Source of the DNA: Eubacteriaceae bacterium
Lineage (GTDB): Bacteria > Bacillota > Clostridia > Lachnospirales > Lachnospiraceae
Reading direction: 5' to 3'
DNA length: 64,000 nucleotides
NCBI GenBank assembly: GCA_902362875.1
Contig: CABIYF010000005.1
Location: 84,843 to 148,842, forward strand
Part shown: piece after piece, positions 34,700-44,117 of the stretch
Layout of the letters: every line of letters starts with the position of its first letter
Numbering within the stretch: the first letter of the stretch is position 1
Position numbers and translations under genes: made by a program
The notes under the pieces: generated by a model
What the model was told of the DNA's origin: nothing
Seen by the model: only the letters and a program-made list of their open reading frames with translations
Databases searched by the model: none

Positions 34700-35635
34700 A
34701 TGGAATTTAAACACATTTCCGTTTTATTAGACGAAACGATTGAAGAACTACATATTAAACCAGACGGAATCTATGTGGATGGGACTCTGGGAGGAGGCGG
34801 ACATGCATATCATGTATGCCAGAAACTATCAGAGAAAGGAAGATACATCGGGATTGACCAGGATGCAGATGCGATTGCTGCAAGCACGAAGAGATTAGAA
34901 CCGTTTAAGGATAAGGTAACGATCGTGCGTGATAATTATGTAAACATGCCGAAAGTGTTACACGATCTGGGAATAGAACATGTCGATGGAATTTTGTTAG
35001 ATCTTGGGGTATCTTCATTTCAGTTAGATGAGAAGGAACGAGGATTTACTTACAGAGAAGATGTTCCGCTTGATATGAGAATGGATCAGAGACAGTCACT
35101 GACAGCCAGAGATATTGTCAATGAGTATTCCGAGATGGAATTGTTCCATATTATCAGAGATTACGGTGAAGAGAAATTTGCAAAGAACATAGCAAAACAT
35201 ATCGTCAATAAGAGAAAAGAAAGTCCGATCGAGACGACTGGACAGTTAATAGAAGTCATCAAAGGTGCGATTCCGATGAAAGTCAGAGCCGTGGGAGGAC
35301 ATCCGGCGAAGAAGACATTTCAGGCGATTCGTATTGAATGTAACAGAGAATTAGACGTATTAAAAGACAGCATTGATGCGATGATCGATCTTTTAAATCC
35401 AGGTGGAAGATTATGTATCATTACCTTCCATTCGTTAGAAGACCGTATTGTTAAGAGAGCTTTTAAGAAGAATGAGAATCCTTGTACATGCCCGCCAAAC
35501 TTCCCAGTGTGTGTATGCGGCAACGTATCCAAAGGAAAGCAGTTAACAAGAAAACCAATTATTCCAGGGGAAGAAGAACTAGAGTACAACAAGAGGGCGA
35601 AAAGTTCGAAACTTCGAGTATTTGAAAGGGCATAA
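34700..35635 (+). CDS. rsmH: 16S rRNA (cytosine1402-N4)-methyltransferase RsmH
   Basis: SAM-dependent enzyme that methylates C1402 in the decoding centre. The 311 residues contain the SAM-binding [13 protein letters not shown] (near residue 28), [20 protein letters not shown], and late in the protein [13 protein letters not shown], all MraW hallmarks. The ATG follows AGGTGG. The gene is in the usual place between mraZ and ftsL. Confidence 0.97.
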   Translation: MEFKHISVLLDETIEELHIKPDGIYVDGTLGGGGHAYHVCQKLSEKGRYIGIDQDADAIAASTKRLEPFKDKVTIVRDNYVNMPKVLHDLGIEHVDGILLDLGVSSFQLDEKERGFTYREDVPLDMRMDQRQSLTARDIVNEYSEMELFHIIRDYGEEKFAKNIAKHIVNKRKESPIETTGQLIEVIKGAIPMKVRAVGGHPAKKTFQAIRIECNRELDVLKDSIDAMIDLLNPGGRLCIITFHSLEDRIVKRAFKKNENPCTCPPNFPVCVCGNVSKGKQLTRKPIIPGEEELEYNKRAKSSKLRVFERA

Positions 35636-35650
35636 TGAAGGAGAAGATTG

Positions 35651-36136
35651 ATGGATAAGACAAGACAAGAACGATATAATATGATATATGGTAATACGGC
35701 AAGAAAGATCGAGGACAATGTGCAGCCAGCCAGCACACAGCCTGCGAGAAAACCAAGACCGAGAAGAAAAGTAAAGACAACACCAGAGACAAGACAGAAT
35801 CAAAAAAGAGCGTTGTCAATTGATTTTGCGTTTATTAAAGTGTTAGTGGCAGGACTTTGTGTGATCGCGGCAATGAGCTTTTTCTATCTGTCAGAGAGAG
35901 CACAGTTTATGAAACAGAAAGCTGTTCTTTCCGATGCAAAGACACAGCTTAATACGCTGCAGGTAGAGAATGAAGATCTCAATCTTGAGATTGAACAGAG
36001 TATCAAGTTTGATACGATCGAGACAGCAGCGAAGAAATATGGAATGAGCAAACCTGATGCCAGTCATATTCTACGCTATGAGAGTCAGGATACTGAATAT
36101 GTACGTCAGTATGGAAAGATACCAAAGGCAGACTAA
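35651..36136 (+). CDS. ftsL: FtsL-like cell-division protein
   Basis: A bitopic membrane protein of 161 residues. A basic, Pro/Arg/Lys-rich cytoplasmic part (PARKPRPRRKVKTT) is followed by one helix (FIKVLVAGLCVIAAMSFFYL, about residues 57-76) and a leucine-zipper-like external part (LNTLQVENEDLNLEIEQSI). This layout and its place between rsmH and the first PBP identify FtsL, which is too variable for sequence identity alone. The ATG at 35651 directly follows an in-frame TTG; AAGGAGA favours the ATG. Confidence 0.8.
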   Translation: MDKTRQERYNMIYGNTARKIEDNVQPASTQPARKPRPRRKVKTTPETRQNQKRALSIDFAFIKVLVAGLCVIAAMSFFYLSERAQFMKQKAVLSDAKTQLNTLQVENEDLNLEIEQSIKFDTIETAAKKYGMSKPDASHILRYESQDTEYVRQYGKIPKAD

Positions 36137-36148
36137 GAGGTGGTTGAC

Positions 36149-37978
36149 TTGAAGAAAAGAAGAAGAAAACCGATCAAACGATTAAACAATGCTATGAAAA
36201 AACGTACGATCTTTGCGTGTGCTTTCATAGCACTTCTTTTTGTTATACTGATCGGACGACTTGTCTATTTTAGTATATTTAAGAATAATATTTATAAGAG
36301 ACAGGTTTTGTCACAACAAAATTATTCCAGTGAAACACTTCCTTATAAGAGAGGTGACATTCTGGATCGCGATGGAAATACATTGGCGACAAGCCAGAAG
36401 ATGTATACACTGATTCTGGAACCAAAGAATATCTTAAGATCAGAGAAGATTCAGCAAGAGACGATCAAGGCACTTCATAAATATATGAAGCTGGATGAAG
36501 ATAAATTATTAAAATTTATAAAAAAACATAAGAATTCCTATTATTCTGTGTACAGAGATGAATTAAGCTATAGTGATATAGCAGATTTTAAAGATTTTAT
36601 TGCCTCAGACAAGGCAGATAATGTTTCTGGTATTGTATTTAGTGAAAAGTACAAACGACGTTATCCAAACCAGTCACTGGCAAGTCAGGTCATAGGATTT
36701 GTGTCCGATGGAACGATCGGAACCGGAGGAATCGAGCAGTATTATAACAGCACACTTTCTGGTGTGAATGGAAGAAAATATAAATACCTGAATGAGGAAC
36801 TGGAACAGGACAGCTCAATCGTAGAACCAGAGAATGGAAAGACCGTAGTGTCAACGATTGATTCCAATATCCAGAAGCTGGCAGAAGATCAGCTGGCTAA
36901 GTTTGAGAAGAAATATGGCAGCAAAGGAAGCAGTATCCTCGTGATGAACCCGAATAATGGTGAGATTTATGCCATGGCGAATTCAACATCCTATAATCTG
37001 GAAAGCCCAAGGGATGATAAGAATCTGCTTAAGAAATACTCACAAAGTGAAGTCAATAACATGAGTGAGAAACAAAAGACAGAAGCATTCAATGAGATTT
37101 GGAAGAATCCAATCGTTTCCAATGCATTTGAGCCTGGATCTACTTACAAGCCATTTACGGTGGCAGCAGGTCTGGAAGAAGGAATCCTGAAAGGAAATGA
37201 AACATACTACTGTGATGGTTATCAGAAAGTTGGACCGCATATCATCCACTGTTCCCATAGAAATGGACATGGATTGATCACGTTATCACAAAGTATTTCT
37301 CTTTCCTGTAACGATGCCCTGATGCAGATTGCAGAAAAAGAAGGGAAGAATGTATTCGCAAAATACCAGAGGAATTTTAATTTTGGAAAGAAAACAGGAA
37401 TCGATCTTCCAGGAGAGGCGCAGACAGCATCACTGCTTCATGATGCAAAAGACATGACGGCAGCAGATCTTGCAACGAGTTCCTTTGGACAGTCCTTTAA
37501 CTGTTCCATGATTCAGATGGCAAGTGCTTTCAGCTCACTGATCAATGGTGGATATTACTACAAACCACATGTTGTGAAACAGCTGCGAAGCAGCACAGGA
37601 GAAGTTGTAAGCAATGTAGAGCCTACGATGGTAAAACAAACTGTTTCCAAGGAAACATCAGATAAATTAAAAAAATATATGAAAGAAACCGTAGAATCCG
37701 GAACCGGAACGAAAGCGAAGATGAAAGATTATACGGCAGGAGGAAAGACGGGTACAGCCCAGAAGATACCAAGAAGTGCGGGAACGTACATCGTATCATT
37801 CTGTGGATTTGCACCAGCCGAGAATCCACAAGTTCTTGTATACGTTGTGATTGACGAGATTCAGAAAGAGTCACAGACCAATACAGGACTTGCAGTAGAG
37901 GTTGCAAAGAACGTATTAAAAGGTTCTCTAAAAGAACTAAATGTTCCAAAAAGTAATATAGAAATTTTTTCTTCATAA
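36149..37978 (+). CDS. Class B penicillin-binding protein (FtsI/PBP2-like)
   Basis: Septal-type peptidoglycan transpeptidase of 609 residues. A basic N-terminus and one membrane helix (IFACAFIALLFVILIGRLVYF) are followed by the dimerisation domain (RGDILDRDGNTLA) and the transpeptidase domain. The active-site set is complete: STYK (Ser331), SCN (386-388) and KTGT (533-536). TTG at 36149 is preferred because GAGGTGG is well spaced before it; a GTG at 36140 overlaps that site. No PASTA domain is present. The gene is 12 bp after ftsL and forms a tandem with a second class B PBP. Confidence 0.93.
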   Translation: MKKRRRKPIKRLNNAMKKRTIFACAFIALLFVILIGRLVYFSIFKNNIYKRQVLSQQNYSSETLPYKRGDILDRDGNTLATSQKMYTLILEPKNILRSEKIQQETIKALHKYMKLDEDKLLKFIKKHKNSYYSVYRDELSYSDIADFKDFIASDKADNVSGIVFSEKYKRRYPNQSLASQVIGFVSDGTIGTGGIEQYYNSTLSGVNGRKYKYLNEELEQDSSIVEPENGKTVVSTIDSNIQKLAEDQLAKFEKKYGSKGSSILVMNPNNGEIYAMANSTSYNLESPRDDKNLLKKYSQSEVNNMSEKQKTEAFNEIWKNPIVSNAFEPGSTYKPFTVAAGLEEGILKGNETYYCDGYQKVGPHIIHCSHRNGHGLITLSQSISLSCNDALMQIAEKEGKNVFAKYQRNFNFGKKTGIDLPGEAQTASLLHDAKDMTAADLATSSFGQSFNCSMIQMASAFSSLINGGYYYKPHVVKQLRSSTGEVVSNVEPTMVKQTVSKETSDKLKKYMKETVESGTGTKAKMKDYTAGGKTGTAQKIPRSAGTYIVSFCGFAPAENPQVLVYVVIDEIQKESQTNTGLAVEVAKNVLKGSLKELNVPKSNIEIFSS

Positions 37979-38003
37979 TCTTATTAATAATAAAGTGAGG
38001 ATT

Positions 38004-39746
38004 ATGGAGATGAGAACGAAAGCAAAGAAAAGACTTTTGCTTGTTGTGAGCATGGTTTTCACAGGGTTTTTGGTTGTGACGATAAGGCTTTCATATGTAA
38101 TGATCGCTCAGGCGGACAAATATTTAAGCTTAGCCAAAAACCTGCACCAAAGAGATCGGGAGATTAAGGCCCCGAGAGGTAATATTTATGACAGAAACGG
38201 CGTAAAGATTGCTTCAAATAAGGCGGTTTATTCAATCTCCGTGATCTATTCTCAGGTAACAGACAGGGAGAAAGTAATCAAAATCTTATCTGAGAATCTT
38301 CTGATCGATGAATCTTTGATCAGAAAAAAAGTATATAAAAATTCAGTAAGGGAAAAAATTAAAAGTAATGTAGAAAAAAGCATCGCTGACCGCATCAGGC
38401 AATATAAACTTGACGGGGTCAAAGTGGATGAAGATTACAAAAGAGTGTATCCGTATGATAAACTGGCATCGAAAGTTCTTGGATTTACAGGAGGTGATAA
38501 CCAGGGCATCATCGGATTAGAAGTTTCCTATGACAAATATCTAAAGGGAAAAGCTGGAAGAATCCGTACATTAACTGACGGCAAAGGTGTGGAGATTGAC
38601 GGTGTATATGAGGAAAGGGATGAACCTGAGGCTGGAAATGATTTTTATACGTCTCTGGATGTCAATCTGCAGAATTATGCAGTGCAGGCATGCCGGAAAG
38701 TAAAAAAAGAGAAGAAGGCAAAGCAGGTGTCCATGATCCTTATGAATCCACAGAATGGAGAGATTTATGCGATGGTTAACGAACCAGAGTATAATCTTAA
38801 CAAACCATTTTTACTGTCCGCAAAGAAGAAGATGAAAGACAGTAAAAAACAACAGGAATATCTCAATAAAAAATGGAGAAATTCATGTTTAAACGATACT
38901 TATGAGCCGGGATCTGTGTTTAAGATCGTGACAGCAACAGCAGGTCTGGAACTGTCTAAAGTCCAGGTGAATGATCATTTTAACTGTCCGGGATTCAGGG
39001 TTGTTGAAGACCGTAAGATACGATGCCACAAAGTTGGAGGGCATGGGAGCGAGACTTTCAAAGAAGGTGTCATGAATTCCTGCAATCCAGTATTTATGGA
39101 TGTCGGGGCAAGAGTTGGTGTTGATGGGATGTATGAGACGTTTCAAAAGCTTGGACTCTTTGAGAAAACAGGAATCGACCTTCCGGGAGAAGCATCTTCG
39201 ATCATGCACCAGAAGAAGAATGTTGGAGCTGTTGAGCTTGCAACGATGTCCTTTGGGCAGTCGATTCAGATTACACCATTGCAGCTTTTAAGAGCAGTCA
39301 GTGCAGTGATCAACGGAGGAAAACTTGTGACACCGCATTTTGGAGTATATCTTCAGACACAGGATGGAACAAAACAGAAGTTTTTTAGCTATAAGACGAA
39401 GAAGCATGTGATTAAAAAAGAAACTTCTGAGACAATGAAAGATCTGTTAGAAGCAGTTGTCTCAGATGGATCAGGAAAAAACTGCAGGATAGAAGGATTT
39501 TCAATTGGAGGAAAGACAGCAACCAGTGAAAAACTTCCGCGCGGGAATGGCAAGTACATTTCTTCGTTTTTAGGATTTGCGAAAGCAAAGAATCCGACGA
39601 TCATCGGAATCGTACTGATCGATGAACCTTATGGAACCTATTATGGAGGAACGATCGCAGCACCAGTTATGAAAAGCGTGTTTAAGGTTGCACTTCCGTA
39701 CATGGGAATTTATAAGGAATATACGCCAGATAAAAAAGAACCGTAG
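38004..39746 (+). CDS. Second class B penicillin-binding protein, SpoVD/FtsI-like, with KTA motif
   Basis: 580 residues from the ATG at 38004, which follows GTGAGG. There is one N-terminal helix (LLLVVSMVFTGFLVVTIRLSY), a dimerisation domain (APRGNIYDRNGVKIAS) and a transpeptidase domain. The motifs are SVFK (Ser304), SCN (359-361) and K-T-A-T at 504-507, in place of the near-universal KTG. The third motif shapes the beta3 strand, so the change may affect beta-lactam binding or activity. In Bacillus and clostridia the paralogue after ftsI is often the sporulation-specific SpoVD. That assignment is possible here, but this protein lacks the PASTA domain. Confidence 0.88.
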   Translation: MEMRTKAKKRLLLVVSMVFTGFLVVTIRLSYVMIAQADKYLSLAKNLHQRDREIKAPRGNIYDRNGVKIASNKAVYSISVIYSQVTDREKVIKILSENLLIDESLIRKKVYKNSVREKIKSNVEKSIADRIRQYKLDGVKVDEDYKRVYPYDKLASKVLGFTGGDNQGIIGLEVSYDKYLKGKAGRIRTLTDGKGVEIDGVYEERDEPEAGNDFYTSLDVNLQNYAVQACRKVKKEKKAKQVSMILMNPQNGEIYAMVNEPEYNLNKPFLLSAKKKMKDSKKQQEYLNKKWRNSCLNDTYEPGSVFKIVTATAGLELSKVQVNDHFNCPGFRVVEDRKIRCHKVGGHGSETFKEGVMNSCNPVFMDVGARVGVDGMYETFQKLGLFEKTGIDLPGEASSIMHQKKNVGAVELATMSFGQSIQITPLQLLRAVSAVINGGKLVTPHFGVYLQTQDGTKQKFFSYKTKKHVIKKETSETMKDLLEAVVSDGSGKNCRIEGFSIGGKTATSEKLPRGNGKYISSFLGFAKAKNPTIIGIVLIDEPYGTYYGGTIAAPVMKSVFKVALPYMGIYKEYTPDKKEP

Positions 39747-39774
39747 ACAGAATGAAAACAAATGAGGTGGCGAC

Positions 39775-40746
39775 ATGAATTATGGTATTGTAAAGCCGGT
39801 TTTAATTGCCTTTTTTGTCAGCGTATTATTAAGTCCGATGATGATCAGGTATTTACACAAATTAAAATTCGGTCAGTTTATCCGGGGAGAAGGACCCGAA
39901 TCACACCTGAAGAAGTCAGGAACTCCGACAATGGGAGGACTGATCATTTTACTTGGGATCGTAATCGCATCACTCTTTTATGTAAGAAGATATCCGATGA
40001 TCATTCCAGTATTGTTTGTGACACTGGGATTTGGATTTATTGGATTTATTGATGATTATATCAAGGTAGTCATGAAAAGAAATCTGGGGCTTCATGCCTG
40101 GCAGAAGATGCTTGGACAGATCATTGTCACAGGAATCTTTGCATACTATCTGATCAATTATACAGAGATTGGGACATCGATGCTGATCCCATTTACACAT
40201 GGAAAATATTTAAACCTTGGAGCATTTTTTGTACCAGCGGTCTTTATCATTTTGTTAGGCACAGTCAATGGTGCTAATTTTACAGATGGACTGGATGGGC
40301 TTGCATCGAGTGTTACGGTTTTGATCGCAACATTTTTTACAGTGGCAGCCCTTGGAATGCAGCAGGATGGCATGGAAGCCGGCATCTGGCCGATTTCATG
40401 TGCGACCGTTGGTTCACTGCTTGGTTTTTTAGTATTTAATGTATATCCGGCAAGAGTATTTATGGGAGACACAGGATCACTTGCACTTGGAGGATTTGTT
40501 GCAGCAACTGCACTTATACTGCATTTGCCGTTATTTATCCCGATTGTGGGACTGATCTATATGGTAGAAGTGTTATCTGTTATGATACAGGTTGGATATT
40601 TTAAAGCTACAAAAGGAAAAAGATTATTTAAAATGGCACCGATCCATCATCATTTTGAATTGTCAGGATGGCCAGAAACGAAGGTTGTTGCAATCTTTGC
40701 GATCACCACGGCAGTTTGTTGCCTGATCGGACTGGTAGCGATTTAG
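39775..40746 (+). CDS. mraY: Phospho-N-acetylmuramoyl-pentapeptide transferase
   Basis: Integral membrane enzyme that moves phospho-MurNAc-pentapeptide to undecaprenyl phosphate, forming lipid I. The 323 residues have about ten helices. Family motifs are HLKKSGTPTMGGL (near residue 44), GFIDDYIKV (near 90), NFTDGLDGLA (near 168) and the C-terminal PIHHHFELSGWPE. The ATG at 39775 follows GAGGTGG. It is placed between the PBP tandem and murD. Confidence 0.97.
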   Translation: MNYGIVKPVLIAFFVSVLLSPMMIRYLHKLKFGQFIRGEGPESHLKKSGTPTMGGLIILLGIVIASLFYVRRYPMIIPVLFVTLGFGFIGFIDDYIKVVMKRNLGLHAWQKMLGQIIVTGIFAYYLINYTEIGTSMLIPFTHGKYLNLGAFFVPAVFIILLGTVNGANFTDGLDGLASSVTVLIATFFTVAALGMQQDGMEAGIWPISCATVGSLLGFLVFNVYPARVFMGDTGSLALGGFVAATALILHLPLFIPIVGLIYMVEVLSVMIQVGYFKATKGKRLFKMAPIHHHFELSGWPETKVVAIFAITTAVCCLIGLVAI

Positions 40747-40759
40747 TAAGGAGAAAAAA

Positions 40760-42124
40760 ATGATAGATACAAGTAAGAAATTTTTAGTAGCAGGAGCAGG
40801 AAAAAGTGGAACAGGTTCTGTAAACCTTCTTTTAAAGACAGGTGCAGATGTAAGTCTTTATGATGGGAATAAAGAACTTGATAAGGAAGCTTTGTTTGAA
40901 AAATTATACGAAAAGAAAGAAATTCCACTAGTTCTTGGTGATATTACAAAAGAAGACGTAGAGGAATATGATCTGTTAGTATTAAGCCCTGGAATTTCAG
41001 TGAATGCACCGATCGCACAGCTGTTTTTTGATCAGGAAAAACCAGTATGGAGTGAGATCGAGTTAGCATATCAGGCATCCAAAGGAAAGATCGCAGCCAT
41101 CACAGGAACAAATGGAAAGACAACAACAACAGCTCTTACAGGAGAGATCATGAAAGGATATTATGAGAGCAGTTTTGTTGTAGGAAATATCGGAATTCCA
41201 TATACAAGCGTGGCACTTGACACAAAAGAAGACAGTGTGACAACAGCAGAGATCAGCAGTTTCCAGTTAGAAACGATCGTTGATTTTAAACCAGATGTAT
41301 GTGCCGTTTTAAATATCACACCTGACCATTTAGATCGTCATGGAACAGTGGAAGTTTACGCCCAGACAAAAGAATCCATCGGAAAGAACCAGACAAAAGA
41401 TCAGGTTATGGTATTAAATTATGAAGACGACACAACAAGAGATATGGCTGAGAGAGCGAATGGCAAAGTTCTATTCTTCAGTCTTCATCATAAGATAAAA
41501 GAAGGAGTCTTTATGGAAGACGATGCGTTTGTGATCGAAGAAGGAGATAACAAACAGATCGTGTGTACACTGGATGATGTAAATCTTTTAGGAGACCATA
41601 ACTATGAGAATATTTTAGCTGCGATCGCAGTTACATATTCCATGGGAGTTCCTGTTTCTTATATTAAAGAAGGAATTCAGAGATTTAAGGGTGTTGAACA
41701 TCGTATTGAATATGTGGATACAGTAAAAGGCGTTGCATATTATAATGATTCAAAGGGAACAAACCCTGATGCAGCGATTAAAGGAATCAAAGCTATGAAT
41801 CGCCCAACATGGCTGATCGGTGGCGGATATGACAAGAAATCCACATACGATGAATGGATTGAAGCATTTGATGGTAAAGTAAAAGAACTGATCTTAATGG
41901 GAGTAACAGCACCAAAGATTGCTGAATGTGCAAAAGCACATGGATTTGACAAGATTAAATTTGTAGATTCCATGGAAGAAGCAGTTTCTTATATCGCTGA
42001 GAAGGCACAGGATGGGGATGCAGTATTATTATCACCAGCATGTGCAAGCTGGGGAATGTTCCCGAACTATGAAGTCAGAGGAGATATCTTTAAAGACTGT
42101 GTCAGAAAATTAAAGGAGAACTAA
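40760..42124 (+). CDS. murD: UDP-N-acetylmuramoyl-L-alanine--D-glutamate ligase
   Basis: Cytoplasmic Mur ligase that adds D-glutamate to the peptidoglycan precursor. The 454 residues start with a Rossmann domain (KFLVAGAGKSGTGSVNLL). The ATP-binding GTNGKTTTTAL follows near residue 116, with NITPDHLDRH in the central domain and GVEHRIEYV and NDSKGTNPDAA near the ADP and metal sites. The C-terminal LLSPACASWGMF is a MurD-specific ending. The ATG at 40760 follows AAGGAG. ftsW begins 4 bp after the stop. Confidence 0.97.
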   Translation: MIDTSKKFLVAGAGKSGTGSVNLLLKTGADVSLYDGNKELDKEALFEKLYEKKEIPLVLGDITKEDVEEYDLLVLSPGISVNAPIAQLFFDQEKPVWSEIELAYQASKGKIAAITGTNGKTTTTALTGEIMKGYYESSFVVGNIGIPYTSVALDTKEDSVTTAEISSFQLETIVDFKPDVCAVLNITPDHLDRHGTVEVYAQTKESIGKNQTKDQVMVLNYEDDTTRDMAERANGKVLFFSLHHKIKEGVFMEDDAFVIEEGDNKQIVCTLDDVNLLGDHNYENILAAIAVTYSMGVPVSYIKEGIQRFKGVEHRIEYVDTVKGVAYYNDSKGTNPDAAIKGIKAMNRPTWLIGGGYDKKSTYDEWIEAFDGKVKELILMGVTAPKIAECAKAHGFDKIKFVDSMEEAVSYIAEKAQDGDAVLLSPACASWGMFPNYEVRGDIFKDCVRKLKEN

Positions 42125-42128
42125 AAAA

Positions 42129-43247
42129 GTGGCGAATCGCATCAAAGAAAAATATATGGCTGGCAAAAGATATTTTGATTATCCAATGTTGTTTCTTGTG
42201 ATATTTCTGATATGTTTTGGACTGGTCATGGTTTATAGTACAAGTTCATATAAAAGTGTGATGACGTATGGAAATTCATATCACTGGGTATTGAGACAGC
42301 TGGGTGCGATCGGTGTTGGTGCATTTTTAATGATTTTATGCTGTCTGTTAGACTATCGTCTCCTTAAGCACAGGGCATTGGCAAATGCATCGATTATCGG
42401 GAGTTTTGTACTTTTACTCTTAGTGTTGGCAGTTGGTGCAGCAAAGAAAGGGTCTGTACGCTGGATCGCTATTGGAAGTGTTCAGTTTCAGCCCTCAGAA
42501 TTCTGTAAGATTCTGATCGTTATTTATATGGCAAATAAATTATCCGAGAATGCACATAAACTAAAGACGTTGGGAGACCATCTAAAGATTTTAGGCCCGA
42601 CACTTCCAGTTATTGGTCTGGTCGCTTATCAGAATCTGAGTACAGGACTTGTTATGTGTGCCATGGTAGGGATCATGACATTTGTTGTAAGTCCGAGAAC
42701 CAAGGAATTAGTTATGACTGCTGTTGGATTTGTGGGATTGATTGTGGTTTATCTTATGACTGCGAACAGTTATCGTAATGAACGATTTCAAATCTGGCTG
42801 CATCCAGAGACTCATAAGAAAGGGTTCCAGACGATGCAGGCATTATATGCGATCGGTTCAGGAGGTATTTTTGGAAAAGGTCTTGGACAGAGCATGCAGA
42901 AGATGGGATTCATTCCAGAATCGCATAATGATATGATATTTTCCATTATTTGCGAAGAACTTGGGCTGTTTGGAGCGGTATGTCTGATTCTTGTATTTAT
43001 TGCATTGGTTTGGAGAATGCTTTTGATCGCAATGAACATTAATGATCTGTTTGGTTCTCTGATTGTTATTGGGATTATGGTACATATTGCAATGCAGGTA
43101 TTTGTAAATATTGCCGTTGTAACGAACACGATTCCACCAACAGGAATTCCGCTTCCGTTTATCAGCTATGGTGGAACATCAATGGCTGTTATTATGATAG
43201 AGATGGGAATGGTATTATCGATTTCCAGAAAAATTCATTTAGGATAA
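42129..43247 (+). CDS. ftsW: SEDS glycosyltransferase FtsW
   Basis: Division-specific peptidoglycan polymerase that works with a class B PBP. The 372-residue, roughly ten-helix protein carries SEDS features: VYSTSSYKSV near the N-terminus, RWIAIGSVQFQPSEFCK, the GIFGKGLGQS loop and the C-terminal TGIPLPFISYGGTS. The GTG start at 42129 follows the murD stop closely, with AAAGGAGAA inside the end of murD. The position after murD favours FtsW over RodA. Confidence 0.93.
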   Translation: MANRIKEKYMAGKRYFDYPMLFLVIFLICFGLVMVYSTSSYKSVMTYGNSYHWVLRQLGAIGVGAFLMILCCLLDYRLLKHRALANASIIGSFVLLLLVLAVGAAKKGSVRWIAIGSVQFQPSEFCKILIVIYMANKLSENAHKLKTLGDHLKILGPTLPVIGLVAYQNLSTGLVMCAMVGIMTFVVSPRTKELVMTAVGFVGLIVVYLMTANSYRNERFQIWLHPETHKKGFQTMQALYAIGSGGIFGKGLGQSMQKMGFIPESHNDMIFSIICEELGLFGAVCLILVFIALVWRMLLIAMNINDLFGSLIVIGIMVHIAMQVFVNIAVVTNTIPPTGIPLPFISYGGTSMAVIMIEMGMVLSISRKIHLG

Positions 43248-43259
43248 GGATGAGGTGCT

Positions 43260-44030
43260 ATGGAAGATAACAATGTTATTCGAATGGATGAGCATAAAAA
43301 GAAAGATAAAGTACATAAATTTTCGGTGAAGAAAATTCTATTGGCATTCGTTGTATGTATCATACTTGCTGTTGCAGTGATCGCAGGAACCTGCAAGACA
43401 AAAACGATCAAACTAGAAGGTTTAAGTTACTATACTGAAGCGGAAGTAAGAAAAGCGATTGCAGAAAATGGATATATTAATAATTCCGTTGCATATTATC
43501 TAAAATGCAAATTTGCAGCTCCAAAGATTCTTCCGTTTGTAGATTCGATTTATGTGAGTATCAATGCTCCGGATTCAATCACGATCCACGTAAAAGAGAA
43601 AAAGAGAGCGGGTTGTCTGCAGTACAATGGCAAATATGTCTATTTTGATAAAAATGGTTATGCACTGGAAAGCTATGAAAAGAAATATGACGATGTTCCG
43701 CTTGTAACAGGGTTAAAATATAATGAACTACAGATGCAGCAGAAGATCGATGTAAAAGATAAAAAAGTTTTTTCATATCTGCTGGAACTGACAACACAGA
43801 TTGGCAAATATCACCTGCCGATTGACCAGATTCATATCAAAGAAGATGGAAATGCATTGTTGATCAGTGATGATATCACGGTGGATCTTTATAATAAAAA
43901 TGATATTGATATCAAAATACCAGAGCTTAAAGGTATGTTAAAAAAAGTAAAAGGAAAAAGTGGAACTATTGACATGAGATACTTCAGTGAGGACCGCAAA
44001 ATTGCTATTTTTCAACCAAAAAATGGTTGA
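43260..44030 (+). CDS. ftsQ: Cell-division protein FtsQ/DivIB
   Basis: 256 residues with a cytoplasmic, Lys-rich N-terminus, a single helix (ILLAFVVCIILAVAVIAGT, about residues 29-47) and a POTRA-like external part (IKLEGLSYYTEAEVRKAI). The FtsQ/DivIB beta domain follows (SIYVSINAPDSITIHVKEKK). It links FtsL and its partners in the divisome. The ATG follows GGATGAGG. A promoter overlapping its last codons may give ftsZ extra transcription. Confidence 0.88.
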   Translation: MEDNNVIRMDEHKKKDKVHKFSVKKILLAFVVCIILAVAVIAGTCKTKTIKLEGLSYYTEAEVRKAIAENGYINNSVAYYLKCKFAAPKILPFVDSIYVSINAPDSITIHVKEKKRAGCLQYNGKYVYFDKNGYALESYEKKYDDVPLVTGLKYNELQMQQKIDVKDKKVFSYLLELTTQIGKYHLPIDQIHIKEDGNALLISDDITVDLYNKNDIDIKIPELKGMLKKVKGKSGTIDMRYFSEDRKIAIFQPKNG

Positions 44031-44055
44031 AATAATTTAGTAAAAAAGGTATCAT
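44027..44055 (+). promoter_or_regulatory. Possible ftsZ promoter
   Basis: TTGAAA (44027-44032), 17-base spacer, TATCAT (44050-44055), overlapping the ftsQ stop and 63 bases before the ftsZ GTG. Separate ftsZ promoters are common in bacteria. Confidence 0.5.
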
Positions 44056-44117
44056 TAGATTAGTGTACAGAATTTAAGGGAAGTCATTATATAGAGATGG
44101 CGTGAAGGAGGAACAAC

